Source: Atherinomorus stipes
Lineage: Eukaryota; Chordata; Actinopteri; Atheriniformes; Atherinidae
Length of the DNA: 64,000 bases
Assembly: GCA_023101725.1 (NCBI GenBank)
Contig: JALJCO010010195.1
Location: 310,001 to 374,000 of the forward strand
Direction: 5' to 3'
A program made the translations under genes and the position numbers. Positions within the stretch are counted from its first letter, which is position 1. Each line of letters begins with the position of its first letter. Below are positions 11,620 through 22,342 of this stretch, one piece after another. The notes beneath the pieces are model-generated. The model ran no database searches. It was not told the origin of the DNA and saw only the letters and a list, made by a program, of their open reading frames with translations.

Positions 11620-12660
11620 TATAATAAATAAATATAAAAGCCGGTAACTCTTGAGGCTTAGGCAGTGTTTAAAGCCTTATTAATAGATGTTCTTTTGTCA
11701 GTAAAAAGTTAATATTTCAACTTAAGACTGTAACAAAATTTCCCAAAACACAATAAAGGGTAGCGATTACACAAATTGCCAGCATACTGAACTGGTTCAC
11801 AGCCATTTTCAGTATTTGGTTGTGTAGTGACCAGTTGCAGTACTTCTCAATATTTGTATTTGTTGCAAATATTTGCCACAGGGTTGTCTGATTCCCACTG
11901 TCAGACTGATTCCCAGTGTCGGTCAACCCAATTTGACTGTGAATACCTGCAGTGTGTTTCTGTATTTGCATTTGTCTTGGCTATTTGTTTTAAGGTCATC
12001 CATTTATTTGCGTTGTGTACATATACAGCACATCTTTTCAAAACTATGAATCTTTCTTTCTATTTTGCTCAGGTTTAGCATGTTATTTTTAGTGCCCTGT
12101 TATGGGACTAAGGTGATAAACAACATTAAAATAAATGTTTGGAGTATATAAAGATGTTTGAAAAGCTTTAATATAAAAATCAACCATGGTTTTGGCCTTT
12201 TAATAACTTTAAACCTTTATATTAGCAACTTTGCAAACAGAGCCAAGCAAAATAAATGCCACTCAGGACAAGAAAGCTATATTTACTGAATGCTACAACA
12301 AAGCTAATTCTTCCCAGTTTACATCTCCCCATTTTATGTCACTCCTATTGTATTAACATCCACTGACATCAGTTTAACATTTTAATAGGGTGATTAATGT
12401 AGTCTATGCTTTATTCTATCTTACAGTTTATTGTATTTTATTAAATGCACCGTGGGATCAAGTGAAATGTCATTTCATCTGTGTTGTATGCACACTTGAC
12501 AAAGTTGAAGTTGAAAAGCTGCAACGTAAAACTGCCTCCTATCATTTTTAAATCTACCATTGATAGTGTATCACTGTCTTTTTAATGTGTACATGTATAC
12601 CAATGTAAAAACAACACAGTGTACTTGAAGGGAGTGTTACAGCATTTGTGTTGGTACAGA
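11620..12660. other. Intergenic sequence, no gene seen
   Basis: AT-rich DNA. The short overlapping ORFs around 11717-12078 have no domain signature and no splice-linked partner that I could find. Confidence 0.35.
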
Positions 12661-12668
12661 GTTAATAC

Positions 12669-13365
12669 CATAGACTGTATATAATTACTGGACGTAGCTT
12701 CCGGTCTCTTCTGAATAGAGAAATGTGAAGCCAGTTGGGCGTGTCTTACCGTCGCCATCTTGCCGTGTCACGTACGTTGTCACTCCAGGAAAATCCTAAA
12801 ATGGGCACAGCGCGGCCGCGGGGCAAATGATTGACAGCTGACGTACTGTGGGCTAAACGCTAACTGAGCTAACACGAAACTAAGAGGAGCTAACAAAGAT
12901 AAGGCTCCTAAGCGGCATGGTTAAGGTAAGACATGCTTAGACTTGCAATTCGCTGACTAAACACCGCCGTTGTGCGACTCTGTAACAAACTGAGACCTTA
13001 TTAAGAGCAAAGAAGGAGCTAACTAGGAGCATCCGGTCGGCAGGCGGAGCTTCCGGTCTGTCATAAGGACACGCCCTTAATTATGTGTAATTTGAAGAAT
13101 AAATAACATCTAAACGAATGAGTTATAAAAAAATTCACCCCCCTCACAGTTGACATGAAGGTAAACTTGACCTAATAAACCTAAAATGATTTTTTGAACC
13201 AGGCTGTAAACCTGTTTATTTCTGCTGTGAAGTTGGCGTTTTTAACATGGGAGTCTATGGGGATTTGCTCGCTCTTGGAGCCAGCCCCTAGCGGATGAAG
13301 GGAGGATTACACTATTTGCAACAAGAAAGCGAGCTTCACTGTTCTGAGGCGGAGTTTGCCCCTTG
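12669..13365. mobile_element. hAT-like MITE family B, copy 1, with 8-bp target duplication
   Basis: The element starts CATAGACTGTATATAA and ends GTTTGCCCCTTG. It is bracketed by an exact 8-base direct repeat GTTAATAC (12661-12668 and 13366-13373). An 8-bp duplication is the hAT signature. A second copy with the same order of blocks lies at 14247-15124. No transposase ORF is present. The ends show only weak inverted similarity, so the superfamily rests mainly on the duplication length. Confidence 0.75.
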
Positions 13366-13373
13366 GTTAATAC

Positions 13374-14246
13374 AAATGAAATTGATAACTTAAAAACCTT
13401 TAATATTCAGGTTTCGGAGCAACATATGTTGCCATTAGCCAAGTTTTTCAAGGTAAACCTTATTACAGTCAGACAATGTCAAAGAATGACTTGAACTGCT
13501 GATCAATAAGGGATTGGAAAACATTTAACTTTTAAGGCTACAGAAACATCTTCCAAACATCCACAGAATATTGTCAGATGATGAAGTGATGCAAAACAGC
13601 TGAATGTGATATTTTCATATCTGACTTCCAATGTATTACTGGGATCAAAGAAAAGAGGAAATAATGCTGTTCAATTTAATGTAGGATTTGAAAGAATTGA
13701 AAATCATAACATTGTGTTTTTGTTCACATATGGCAGCTTTGTTTGAAAACCCGATTGCATCTATTAAATGATCACTGAGTAGTCATGGCTGAAAATATGA
13801 CACTGCAACTGAAATGAATTAACTAGGCTATATGTTATTTCTTGTATTTACATTTACAAAAATCTATGTATTTTTCTGTCTCTGTTGTTCTGCTGTCATG
13901 GCTAACCAGACACTTCGATGGATTAAAAATGTCTCTGTTGTTCATTCCCATTGATGTGACAACGGAAGCAGCCATGTAGGAAATGTGGTGTGACCTTTCA
14001 AATATACAGCAAACACATAGTCATTGCATTCCTGGCGTTCCCCATGCACAGCCCCGACTAAACTATGGCGGCATGCCTGGGATTCTAGCATTAATCCATT
14101 GAATAGGGCTTCAATGGCAAAAGGAAATATTTACCTCCTTTAGAAATAACAGCAGGAAGAATAGTGGCTAAGGTTGAGACCTAATGGCTGTGAGCCAATG
14201 AAACAAACAACAGTGAAGCGTTTTTTCCTGTTTTTTTCAGTCAAAC
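13374..14246. other. Intergenic spacer between two family B copies
   Basis: No ORF with a domain and no clear terminal repeats. The sequence is AT-rich and looks unique. Confidence 0.35.
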
Positions 14247-15124
14247 CAAAGACTGTAAAAAAAAAAAGGACATAGTACCAGGTTACCTCTGAAGAGGGAA
14301 AAGTGAAGCCAGTTGGGCGTTTCCCGCTGTCACCATCTTGCGATGTTGCACGTCATCACTCCTGGAAAATAATAAAATGGGCAAAGGCAAGGCCGCTCTG
14401 AGCCGCAGAGCAAATGACTGACAGCCAAGCTCATGCTAACTGAGCTAATCCGAAGTGAACAGGAACGAACAAAGATAGGTGGTCTGAAGGTAGCATGCTT
14501 AGACTTGCTGTTAACCAGCTAAAAACCACCGTTGTGGTACTCTGCTACAGGCTGAGGCCTTCCTGGGAGCAAGCAGGGTGCTAACTATTAGCCTCCACAG
14601 CTAAAATCGGCACCTGGTCTGCCACCTGTCAATCAAAAGGACACGCCCCTAATTATGTGCAATCTTAAGATTAAATAAGATCTAAACAGATGACTTGTGA
14701 AAAAAATTCACCACCCCAGTTGACATTGTGGCAGGACAAAGGAGGGCCCAGGGGGATTTGATCCCCAGACTCCCAGGTGAGAGTCATACGTGCCAACCAG
14801 TCAGCCAAAGGGACATCCCTGTGGCCAAGTAGCCAGGGCGCATGATCAGTCGGATGCATAGTGACAGGACCGTCAACTGCCACAACATGAAGGGAAACTT
14901 GACCTATTAAACCTAAAATGATTTTTGAACCAGGCTAAACATGTTTATAAACATAAACATAAACATAAACATGTTTATTTCTGTTATGAAGTTGGCCTTT
15001 TTAACATGGAAGTCTATGAGGATTTGCTCTGTTTTGCAGCCAACCCTAGCGGGGGAAGAAACAATTACAATTTTTTAACTTTACTTCTGGGCTTCACTCT
15101 TCTTCAGCAGAGTTTGCCCCTTGG
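14247..15124. mobile_element. hAT-like MITE family B, copy 2 (carries a nested insertion)
   Basis: The copy starts CAAAGACTG and ends CCCCTTG(G). It is flanked by GTCAAAC (14240-14246 and 15125-15131), and the adjoining base differs. It shares ordered blocks with copy 1, including GTGAAGCCAGTTGGGCGT, CTAACTGAGCTAA, ACACGCCC(C/T)TAATTATGTG and AAACTTGACCTA. It is longer because a 158-bp element sits at 14727-14884 and an AAACAT-type repeat has expanded near 14938-14970. Confidence 0.75.
14727..14884 (-). mobile_element. 158-bp tRNA-like insertion with 8-bp TIRs and ACAT duplication
   Basis: This insertion interrupts family B copy 2 exactly where copy 1 is continuous. Its ends are TGTGGCAG and CTGCCACA (perfect 8-bp inverted repeat), and ACAT is duplicated on both sides (14723-14726, 14885-14888). 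On the minus strand TGACTGGTTGGCACG resembles an A-box and GGGGATCAAATCCCC a B-box. It therefore combines a DNA-transposon outline with a tRNA-like core. Confidence 0.7.
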
Positions 15125-15131
15125 GTCAAAC

Positions 15132-15559
15132 TGACCAGTGGCAAAAATGTTTTTTTGATTAGTGACACATCAAAAAGTAAACTACTGATAAAAGATTGCT
15201 CATAAAACAGCAAGTTGTTGATATGAGCAGAAACAAAAATAGTTCGGTTGATAACAAAGCAAGTCTTATCAACAGCTCTCATGTAAGTGGGAAAACAGTT
15301 CTTGTCTCTCTTTGCATGTAGTCTATTATTATCATGTGACCATGAACTTACTGTTACTGCTTTAGAAAATAGGTGAAGGTGTATGGAAAAATATCAGGCT
15401 CTGCAATACTCCAAATCTTCTTTTTCTCCCAAGTAGCTGCCACAAGTCTTTCATTGGATTCTTTGACCATGTTTTGCATTTCCTTAAGAGAGGTATTTCA
15501 CTGAAATGATGATAATCTGTTGTGCGTATCACTGAATGATGTTAAGAATATGGAAGAAT
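15132..15559. other. Intergenic sequence, no gene seen
   Basis: AT-rich. The only ORF (minus strand, 15094-15282) is short and has no domain. Confidence 0.35.
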
Positions 15560-16390
15560 TTCAGTGCAAGCTGGACAACTGACCTTCAATCTTTCAGACA
15601 GTACCATCTTTCATCAATAGCTGATATAACCACCTTGGCAAGGAATTATGTGGAAGATTTTATGTACTAAATAGAGTTATATTCATGAATTCGACTTAAA
15701 ACTTCCCTGTGCAAACAGAAGCCTCATGTAACCTTGTCCAGTGGAGGCATTAACTTCTCTGAGCTAAGAGGATCCATCACAGAGTGGAAACATGAAATGT
15801 GACCAGTTGTGGTCAGATGAATCCCCCCCCCCCACAGAATAAATAAGTGCCAAAGACAAAAACAAATAACAACAAAGGCCATCCAGACTTTTATCAGCAA
15901 AAGCCAGGGTCTCTTATGGTATGAGGTTGTGTCAGTGCAAAGTAAAGTACACTCTTGTTATGACATCAATAATGCAGATAAACTCACTGAGATTTTAGAG
16001 CTTACTTCAAGATGACATCTTTTCTTGTGATGTTTTTGCATTTGCCAACATGAACATGCAAAACCACATTCTGCACATAGAAACGGCTGTGGAAAAAGAG
16101 GGTAGGGGTACTTGAATGACCTGCCTGCAGTCCTGATCTGACCCCTACAGGAAATGTGTGGAGAGTTTCTACATGAAAAACATGACATTGATGACCCTTT
16201 TGCACATTTTAAAGCTTGTTTGCAGAATGAATGGGGCAAATACTGTAACTCCTTAAACACTTTATTGGTCAGTATCTTCAATGACAGAACATCTTTTAAA
16301 GCCAGAGTTGGTAATCCTGTTCAGAAACACTTTTTGTTATACTGGGTGAAATGGTCCTTCCATCCTGACAGTAGTCAATATATCATGTAC
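15560..16390 (+). pseudogene. Decayed Tc1/mariner-type transposase remnant
   Basis: Stops and frameshifts break every frame, but patches read like a DDE transposase. One frame near 15805 gives a WSDES-like patch, as found before the second catalytic Asp. At about 16118-16165 one frame reads PACSPDLTPTGNVW, a degraded form of the PxxSPDLNPIExxW box that carries the last acidic residue; the catalytic Glu is replaced (PTGN for PIEN). A run of C at 15825-15834 breaks the frame. This is a dead copy. Confidence 0.6.
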
Positions 16391-16527
16391 TCATAAAAAG
16401 GAAGGAAAAAAGTCAGACCTCTGTGAGAGCTGCAGGTCTGTAAAAACTGACCAATCCCTGCCATCCATGCCGAAAGACAGGAACTGGTGATTTGCAGCAT
16501 ATGGAGAGAACCAATTGATGCCTCTAT

Positions 16528-17068
16528 GGCTGTGTCCGAGTGTCCACCCTATTCCCTACAAAGGGCCCTAGATAGGGACGTCACGCCATTTTGTAGGGGT
16601 GTCCGAATGTCCAGAAAGAAAAAAGTAGTGCACTCAAAGTTACCCACAATGCATCTTGAAAACTAGTGAGCTTCGATGGTCCACTACGATGGGACAATAT
16701 AGACCACAATGCATTCCGGTCAGAAGAGCTGAATGGCGTGAGGTGTTGAACATATCGAGCGGCAGAAAAAAAAGGAGAGAAAAACGACAGAAAAGGGATT
16801 AAACACAATATAAATAAATAAAATACCTTCATTTAAAATTACAGATTTGATTTAAGATTAAATGTTTAACACGAGTCGTGGATGCTGCAGTGTTTAAATC
16901 TGCCACGGTGACACCTGGTAAGTTCACGTGATTTCGGCAAGTGAAAAAGTAGTCCGCTTCGTGTCCGAATTACAGGCAGAATGAGGGCACTAGATAGTCT
17001 GACTATGTAGTGCAGCCCTATGTAGTGAATGAGGGGTTAGGGAGTAGGGAGCACATTCGGACACAGCC
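16528..17068. mobile_element. Non-autonomous DNA transposon with GGCTGTGTCCGA ends
   Basis: The left end GGCTGTGTCCGAGTG and the right end CATTCGGACACAGCC are inverted repeats. The similarity continues inward through CCCTATTCCCTA and TAGGGAGTAGGGAG. TAT lies on both sides (16525-16527, 17069-17071), a possible 3-bp duplication. No transposase is present; the minus-strand ORF at 16581-16832 has no domain I recognise. Confidence 0.75.
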
Positions 17069-17071
17069 TAT

Positions 17072-18185
17072 GTCTTGTCTCTGTCCCGCCCCCTCTCTCT
17101 GTGCCCACGTGCACCGCTCTGTGTGCGCCAAAAAACCCCCCAAAACAAAACAAAAAACAGATAAGAATCAAGTCTTGGAGTCGCTGACGTTTGTAGTGTG
17201 GACTTTTTACACTGCAGATGGAGTCGTAAGTGAGTGAATTAAGGCATTTAGAACTGTGGTTCCTCAGCTGTTTATGAAGAAGCTAACAAGCTACCCACTC
17301 GGCTGTTATCAGTTATCCTCGTCAACCTGCTCATAAAACATCGGTGCAGACATTCCTACCCTTTGAACGTGTGGTTTCGGGTGGTGTGTTTTTAAAAAAA
17401 TGTAGTTTGCTTGAACCGTTTTTCTAACATTGTCAACCTTTAAGTGTTGTGATAAGAAATGGCAACATTACATAGTTGTAAAAGCTTTGTTGTCCCAGCC
17501 AATGAAAAATGGATGAGACAAAACATGAAACATTGGGAGTTTTTACTGTCTGTGATGATTAAAAATCAAAGTAAATATAAGAATTACACTTTTAGTTCTC
17601 ATTTTTAATTCCATTCTGGTGTTTTTCTGATTCGGATTATGTTCTGCTCCACTTCACTGCCACTTTACAGATATTCAACACCACCTGTGGTATGGGCTAC
17701 AGCCAAATTGTTTTCATCTACTTTTTGCATATGTGAGTACAGGGCGTAACTGACAAGAAGCAAATAAAATGTTTTTGTGAGGCTCCAACCCACCAACAAG
17801 CACCTCCATTTTAGTCTCCGCGAAATTGTGTTTTATTGTCTTTTCGGTCGCCACGATTAAGCTTTAAATGCCTCAGATCAGCTGGCTCATTTATATGCAG
17901 AAATATCCAACAGGTACTTTGTATTGACCATTTATGGTAGAATGTGGATGTGAAGGGGGATGAATATGAGCCAAATTCACCTGCGCAATCTTCCAGGAAG
18001 AGTGTGATTTATAAAGAGGAAATTGCTTTGATCTGTGTGCGTGCAGGGTTTTATAAATCTGAATATTTTTTGGCGCATGTAAACTTTTGGTTTTGGGCGT
18101 ACGCACACTTTTTGTAAGGATTCTATGCACTGTTTTATAAATGAGACCCCTGATCAGGAACTCTTCATCCCAATCTGAAACAAAT
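17072..18185. other. Intergenic sequence, no gene seen
   Basis: Mixed-composition DNA without a domain-bearing ORF. A weak direct repeat of TTTATAAAT-type words occurs at 18050-18145 near the end of the following LINE. Confidence 0.35.
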
Positions 18186-19537
18186 ATATATATCAGAATA
18201 AAATAAAATCAAGTATATTGATATAGCCCTTTCCAGTACCCAATGGACACACAAAGTGCTTTACAGCAGGTCCAACAGACAGCAGGGGCTGTTCAAGGCG
18301 TTTAAAACAAACAAAAGTAATTTAGAGTCAATTCAGATGCGGGCGGGCAGCCAGTGCAGGGAAGATAGGACAGGGTTATATGTTCCCATGTGGACGCGCC
18401 CACCAGAAAGTGAGCAGCGGCATTTCGGACAAGCTTCAGGTGGGTAATGGAAACCTGGTTCAGACCACCAAAAAGGGCAATAAAGTTGTCCAGCCTGGCA
18501 CTGATTAAAGCGTGAACAGCCTTCTCCAGTTCGCCACAGTTAAGAAAAGGTTTTACCTTAGAGAGGAGACAGAGCTGAAAAAGACTAGTTCTGATGATGG
18601 TGTTGATCTGTTCAAACTTGAGGCCACTGTCAAATAAAATTCTGAGATTTTTTACGCAAGACTTGGGGGACAGAATAGAGGTGCCGCAAACTGGGAGAGA
18701 GCTGAGCATGAGTGGACTGCCAAACAGAATAAAATTGGGCTTGGCATCATTAAGATGCAGGAAATTCTGCGTGAGCCATGCCTTCACATTATTTAGACAG
18801 TATAAAAGTTTTGTGTATGATGGACTGTGATTGCCAGTCAGGTGCAGTGGTAAATAAATCTGAATATCATCAGCCTAGAGGTGGAAAGACAGGTTGTGCT
18901 TATCAATGATGGAACCAAGGGGGAGCAGATACAGCAGGAAAAGAAGAGGGCCGAGTACTGACCCTTGTGGCACCCCGTGGGTGAGTGGAACACACGAGGA
19001 GGGGGAATCACTAGTAATAACTGAGAAACTCCTGTCAGACAGATAACTCCTGAACCATTTGAGTACAGTTCCATGGATACCAACTAAGTGCTCCAGATGG
19101 GAAATAAGGACGTCATGGTCAACCATATCAAAGGCGGCAGAAAAGTCTAATGCCCCTTTTCCACCATCACTTTTCTGCTCAACTCCCCCCACCTTGCCTC
19201 GGTTATTGGGCTTTTCCACTGGGGGATTTCCGAGCTGAGGTGATACATTTTCTGTACCTGCTCTGGCGAGGTTCTGAGCATGCTGAAGCGGGCTATGTCT
19301 GATGTCATCTCACTGCATGCCACCTATTGGCCAAGGGGTTAGCCAATCAGATGTCAGGGTCAGAGAGTGACATCATTAAATGAGCGACAGTTCACACTCC
19401 CTACCAGTAAGTGGCGGTAACGCAACTCATGAATTGTTAGCCAGCTGCCAGTGAAAACAGCAACAGTGGCAGAAGATGAAGAAAAGTAAGATGGGTGGAA
19501 CAGATGAAATCATTACTTGCACTGTTTATAGAAACAC

Positions 19538-19609
19538 TCATATGGTGTAGTTGGTAAAAACCTTGTCTTATAATCTGAAAGTCTTGGGTTCAAGTCCTTC
19601 TTTAGGTGA
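19538..19609 (+). repeat. tRNA-like sequence in left arm of foldback element
   Basis: TATGGTGTAGTTGGTAAAAA resembles the start and A-box of a tRNA, and TTGGGTTCAAGTCCTT is a good B-box (GGTTCAAGTCC). The spacing fits a tRNA of about 72 bases, but the acceptor stem does not pair well. It sits in the element arm, so I read it as tRNA-derived, not as a host tRNA gene. Confidence 0.5.
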
Positions 19610-19881
19610 ACAATATTTTTTATTTTTTCTCCATGATCTTGTTGAGAGAGGTTAATAGAATCAGAATGTGGTTATTCTTATGGTTGCTGCCTCTTGTCCA
19701 GGACTCTCTAGTAAAAGAGGTTTTTTAATCTCAATGGGACCTTTCCTGGTTAAATAAAGGTTAAATAAATAAATAACTAAAAAGATTCGGATTCAGATTC
19801 GGAAGACTTTATTGTCAATGTAGTGAGGGAGTGATTTTAGATTGGCAACAAGATCGTGGATAAAAAAAGAATATTGTTTGC

Positions 19882-19956
19882 CTGAAAAGGGATTTGGACC
19901 CGGAACTTTCAGATAGCAAGGTAAATTTGCTACCAACTGTGCTACAAGAGCTTCCA
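19882..19956 (-). repeat. tRNA-like sequence in right arm of foldback element
   Basis: On the minus strand AGCTCTTGTAGCACAGTTGG contains an A-box and CCGGGTCCAAATCCC is a B-box-like motif. It is the mirror counterpart of the sequence at 19538-19609 but has diverged from it. Confidence 0.5.
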
Positions 19957-20360
19957 TACAGTGCAAGTAATAATATGATCCGTCCCTCCCATCTTACTTC
20001 TCCTAGTCTTCTTCTTTTGCTGTTTTTACTGGTGGCTGGCTAACAGTTAATGAGGTGCGTTACCTCCACCTACTGGTAGGGAGTGTTAACTGTTGCTGCT
20101 GTCGTTTACGTTGCACAATCTAGTACGTTGCGGCAGCTTCACTCTTACCCTGCCCACTTGTGGTCAGGGTAGTGGATTGTAATGGAAAAGCTACCAAGCC
20201 AAGTTGAATTGAGTTGAGTTTAGTTGAGTTGAGCTGACCTGTGCTGGTGGAAAAGGCCCATCAGATGACCAGCAGAGTGGGATTGCCAGCATCAACAGAC
20301 ATGGTGATATCACTATGAATTTTAGAGCAAAGCCACTTCACAACCTCAACTTATTCAAGT

Positions 20361-20988
20361 GCTTAATGCTCTTCTGGGAATGAAAATCTCAAACATTTCA
20401 TTAGGAATACCTAACTTTGATTTCATGAAATCTTTGATGTGTTAAATTTGTTCTCCCATGAATAACTAAGCAATCTACGGTCAACAATAATGTTGCAAAT
20501 GCAAAAAAGGCTACATGCTTGTGAGCTGCACTGTAGCCACAACATGATTTGGTTTCACCTTGTTTGTAATAAGATAAGAACCAAAAATACTCATCCCTGT
20601 GTATCACATGCAAGAATGACATATACTGTGAAGAATCAAAGATGATATGATGGTAATGTTAATTATCAATACTCTGGTCATGTGTAGTGAGATCATGTGA
20701 GTGATCATGGCCTGTGTAGGAGTAATAAGATAGAAAAAAAAATCTCATGAGCATGAATGGAAAAGTACTGCAGTGTTGCTCTCCAAGGACGAACAAATCA
20801 GAAGGATAATAGCCAAGAGGATGAATCCCAACATGAACAAGTTACAACACGTTATCACTTTGTTGACTCAACAGCTAGATGAATCATTGTGAAGGGTTTG
20901 ATTTTCTCAGAAATGCATGAAACAGGGATGCATAATTAGGTATGACTGCCCTTCCAACTACAAACCTATCAAAGCCACTCATGTAGAC
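20361..20988. other. Intergenic sequence, no gene seen
   Basis: AT-rich. The only ORF (minus strand, 20401-20622) is short and shows no domain. Confidence 0.35.
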
Positions 20989-21198
20989 CAGGGGTGCCCA
21001 AGTCCAGCCCTCGAGAGCTACTATTCTGCACATTTTGGTTGCTTCCATTCTTCAACACACCTGAATCAAATGAATTGCTCGTTACCAGGCGTCTGCAGAG
21101 CTGAATGACATCAGTATGAGGGGATAACCCATTTGATTCAGGTATGGTGAAGTGGGTATGTTCTAAAAATGGCAGGATAGTAGCTCTCGAGGACCGGC
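20989..21198. mobile_element. hAT-type MITE with CAGGGGTGCCCAA end
   Basis: The left end CAGGGGTGCCCAAGTCCAG is a classic hAT terminus. The subterminal CCTCGAGAGCTACTAT is mirrored by ATAGTAGCTCTCGAGGACCGG on the right. The expected right terminus (TTGGGCACCCCTG) is missing, so the copy is right-truncated. CTCATGTA occurs on both sides (20979-20986 and just after 21197), compatible with an 8-bp duplication offset by a few bases. Confidence 0.75.
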
Positions 21199-21591
21199 TC
21201 ATGTACATGTTTATGATTTTGTAATCATGAATGCTAACATCTGTGAACACTTTATGACACTCACAGCTTCCTGGGAATCAGAATGGGGTTTGTCATAAGG
21301 TCCTGTCTGCATGTGCAAAAGTAAGTTAAAAAAGTGATTAAAAAACAAACAAACAAAAAAACAAGTGTGTGTAAATATGCATTCAGTGTTTATGTGACAT
21401 TCAAGCCTAGCTGGGACTTTATGGTTCACTGGCTCTTGAGGCTTTTGCATATGTCATTGTTGCCTTGGGGTCTCTGCCGTTTTGGTCTGTCTCTGACCTC
21501 TGATGTTTAATCCAGCCAAGCTTGTGATTATGTCAGATGACTTCTGGTGAAATCAGTCACAGCTTTGCTGTTCTGGCTTGTTTAAACTTAA
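21199..21591. other. Intergenic sequence, no gene seen
   Basis: No recognisable gene or repeat boundary apart from a short A-rich stretch at 21330-21362. Confidence 0.35.
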
Positions 21592-22338
21592 AGGTGGGGT
21601 AGGAGATCCTGGAAAAACAGTTTTAGCAAGCTACATTTTGAAAATATACAACTCAAAAGTTCAACCCCCTATTTCAGATTTCCCCCCATAGCCACGCCTG
21701 CAAAGCACAAGAAAAATGGGGAAGGGGGAGGACAATTGACTTCATTTGACTGACATAACCATCCAAACATCCTGAAAAGGCTGGTCAAGATAATGGGCTA
21801 TATGTACGTTCCCACTACTGAACTTCAGACAGCACCTTTGCTTCCTGTCTTTCATTATTGGACAAACTGATTAATCCAGGTGTGTTTGGCCAGTTATTTA
21901 GGTCAGACACACCTGGATTAATCAGTTTGTCAAATAATGAAAGACAGGAAACAAAGGTGCTGTCTGAAGTTCAGGAAGTAGTGGGACCGTGCATATAGCC
22001 CATTGGATGTTTTATTTTTTTTTCAGTCCTGTCCGTTCCACAGATGACTAAATCTTTTAATTTTTTAATGTTATCTAAGAGAATTATTTGCAATCAGGTT
22101 GTGAAGGAGATTTTTAGCAAAACTGCAAAACATGCTCTTGCAGAAGAAATTGCAAAACATTTCAAACAGCTCCATAGATTATTGGATGGTGTTTTTTCAG
22201 TCCTGTCCGTTCCACAGGTGAATAATTTTTAAAATTTTTGTGTCAGAACATTAAATCAATTGGCTACAATTGGGGTGTGGAGAAGACTTTAAGCAAGATA
22301 GTAAAAAATGCTGCTGGAAAACATCATCCACCCTGCCC
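21592..22338. mobile_element. TTAA-flanked element, family C (copy 1), containing a palindromic insertion
   Basis: TTAA lies at 21588-21591 and 22339-22342. The left end AGGTGGGGTAGGAGAT and the reverse complement of the right end GGGCAGGGTGGATGAT are related. The right-end block (AGTAAAAAATGCT, then CTGGAAAACATCATCCAC) recurs at 46810-46855. A near-perfect palindrome is nested at 21792-22004. A direct repeat of CAGTCCTGTCCGTTCCACAG lies at about 22025 and 22199. Confidence 0.65.
21792..22004. mobile_element. Palindromic MITE (~213 bp), copy 1
   Basis: The ends AATGGGCTATATG and CATATAGCCCATT are inverted. Most of the element folds back on itself: TGAACTTCAGACAGCACC pairs with GGTGCTGTCTGAAGTTCA, and CTGATTAATCCAGGTGTGT pairs with ACACACCTGGATTAATCAG. 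The loop is only about 20 bases. A diverged relative lies at 26919-27079. Confidence 0.8.
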
Positions 22339-22342
22339 TTAA

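Larger units (their letters stand above)
19149..20262. mobile_element. Foldback element with a tRNA-like sequence in each arm
   Basis: Ends ATGCCCCTTTTCCACCA and TGGTGGAAAAGGCCCAT are inverted repeats. Long inner arms also match when one is reversed. On the left, blocks such as CACTCCCTACCAGTAAGTGG, GTTAGCCAGC, GTAAGATGGG and ATTACTTGCACTGT occur in order at about 19380-19530; their complements occur in reverse order at about 19960-20110. Inside each arm is a tRNA-like stretch. The middle (19660-19880) contains a CCTGGTTAAATAAAGG tail-like motif. No transposase is visible. The insertion splits an L2-like LINE. Confidence 0.75.
18186..20360 (-). mobile_element. L2/CR1-like LINE, 3' half with dead reverse transcriptase, split by a foldback insertion
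   Basis: On the minus strand the translation gives canonical non-LTR reverse transcriptase blocks. DFSAAFDMVDHDVL is followed by GTVLKWFRSYLSDRSFSV and HGVPQGSVLGPLLFLLYLLPLG, then SFHL-stop-ADDIQIYLPL. The tyrosine of the catalytic YADD box is a TAG stop (about 18874-18876). The frame then continues through VKAWLTQNFLHLND towards the C-terminal part at 18302. The 3' end is near 18186-18260 and carries the GGGCTATATCAATA-type tail seen in fish L2-like elements. Sequence encoding NPTLLVI, just upstream of the RT core, reappears at 20263-20360, so the 19149-20262 element inserted within the LINE. The 5' part is absent. Confidence 0.75.

Noticed and set aside
19538..19956. Two functional tRNA genes
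   Set aside because: B-boxes are good but acceptor stems do not pair, and both sit in mirrored arms of a mobile element.
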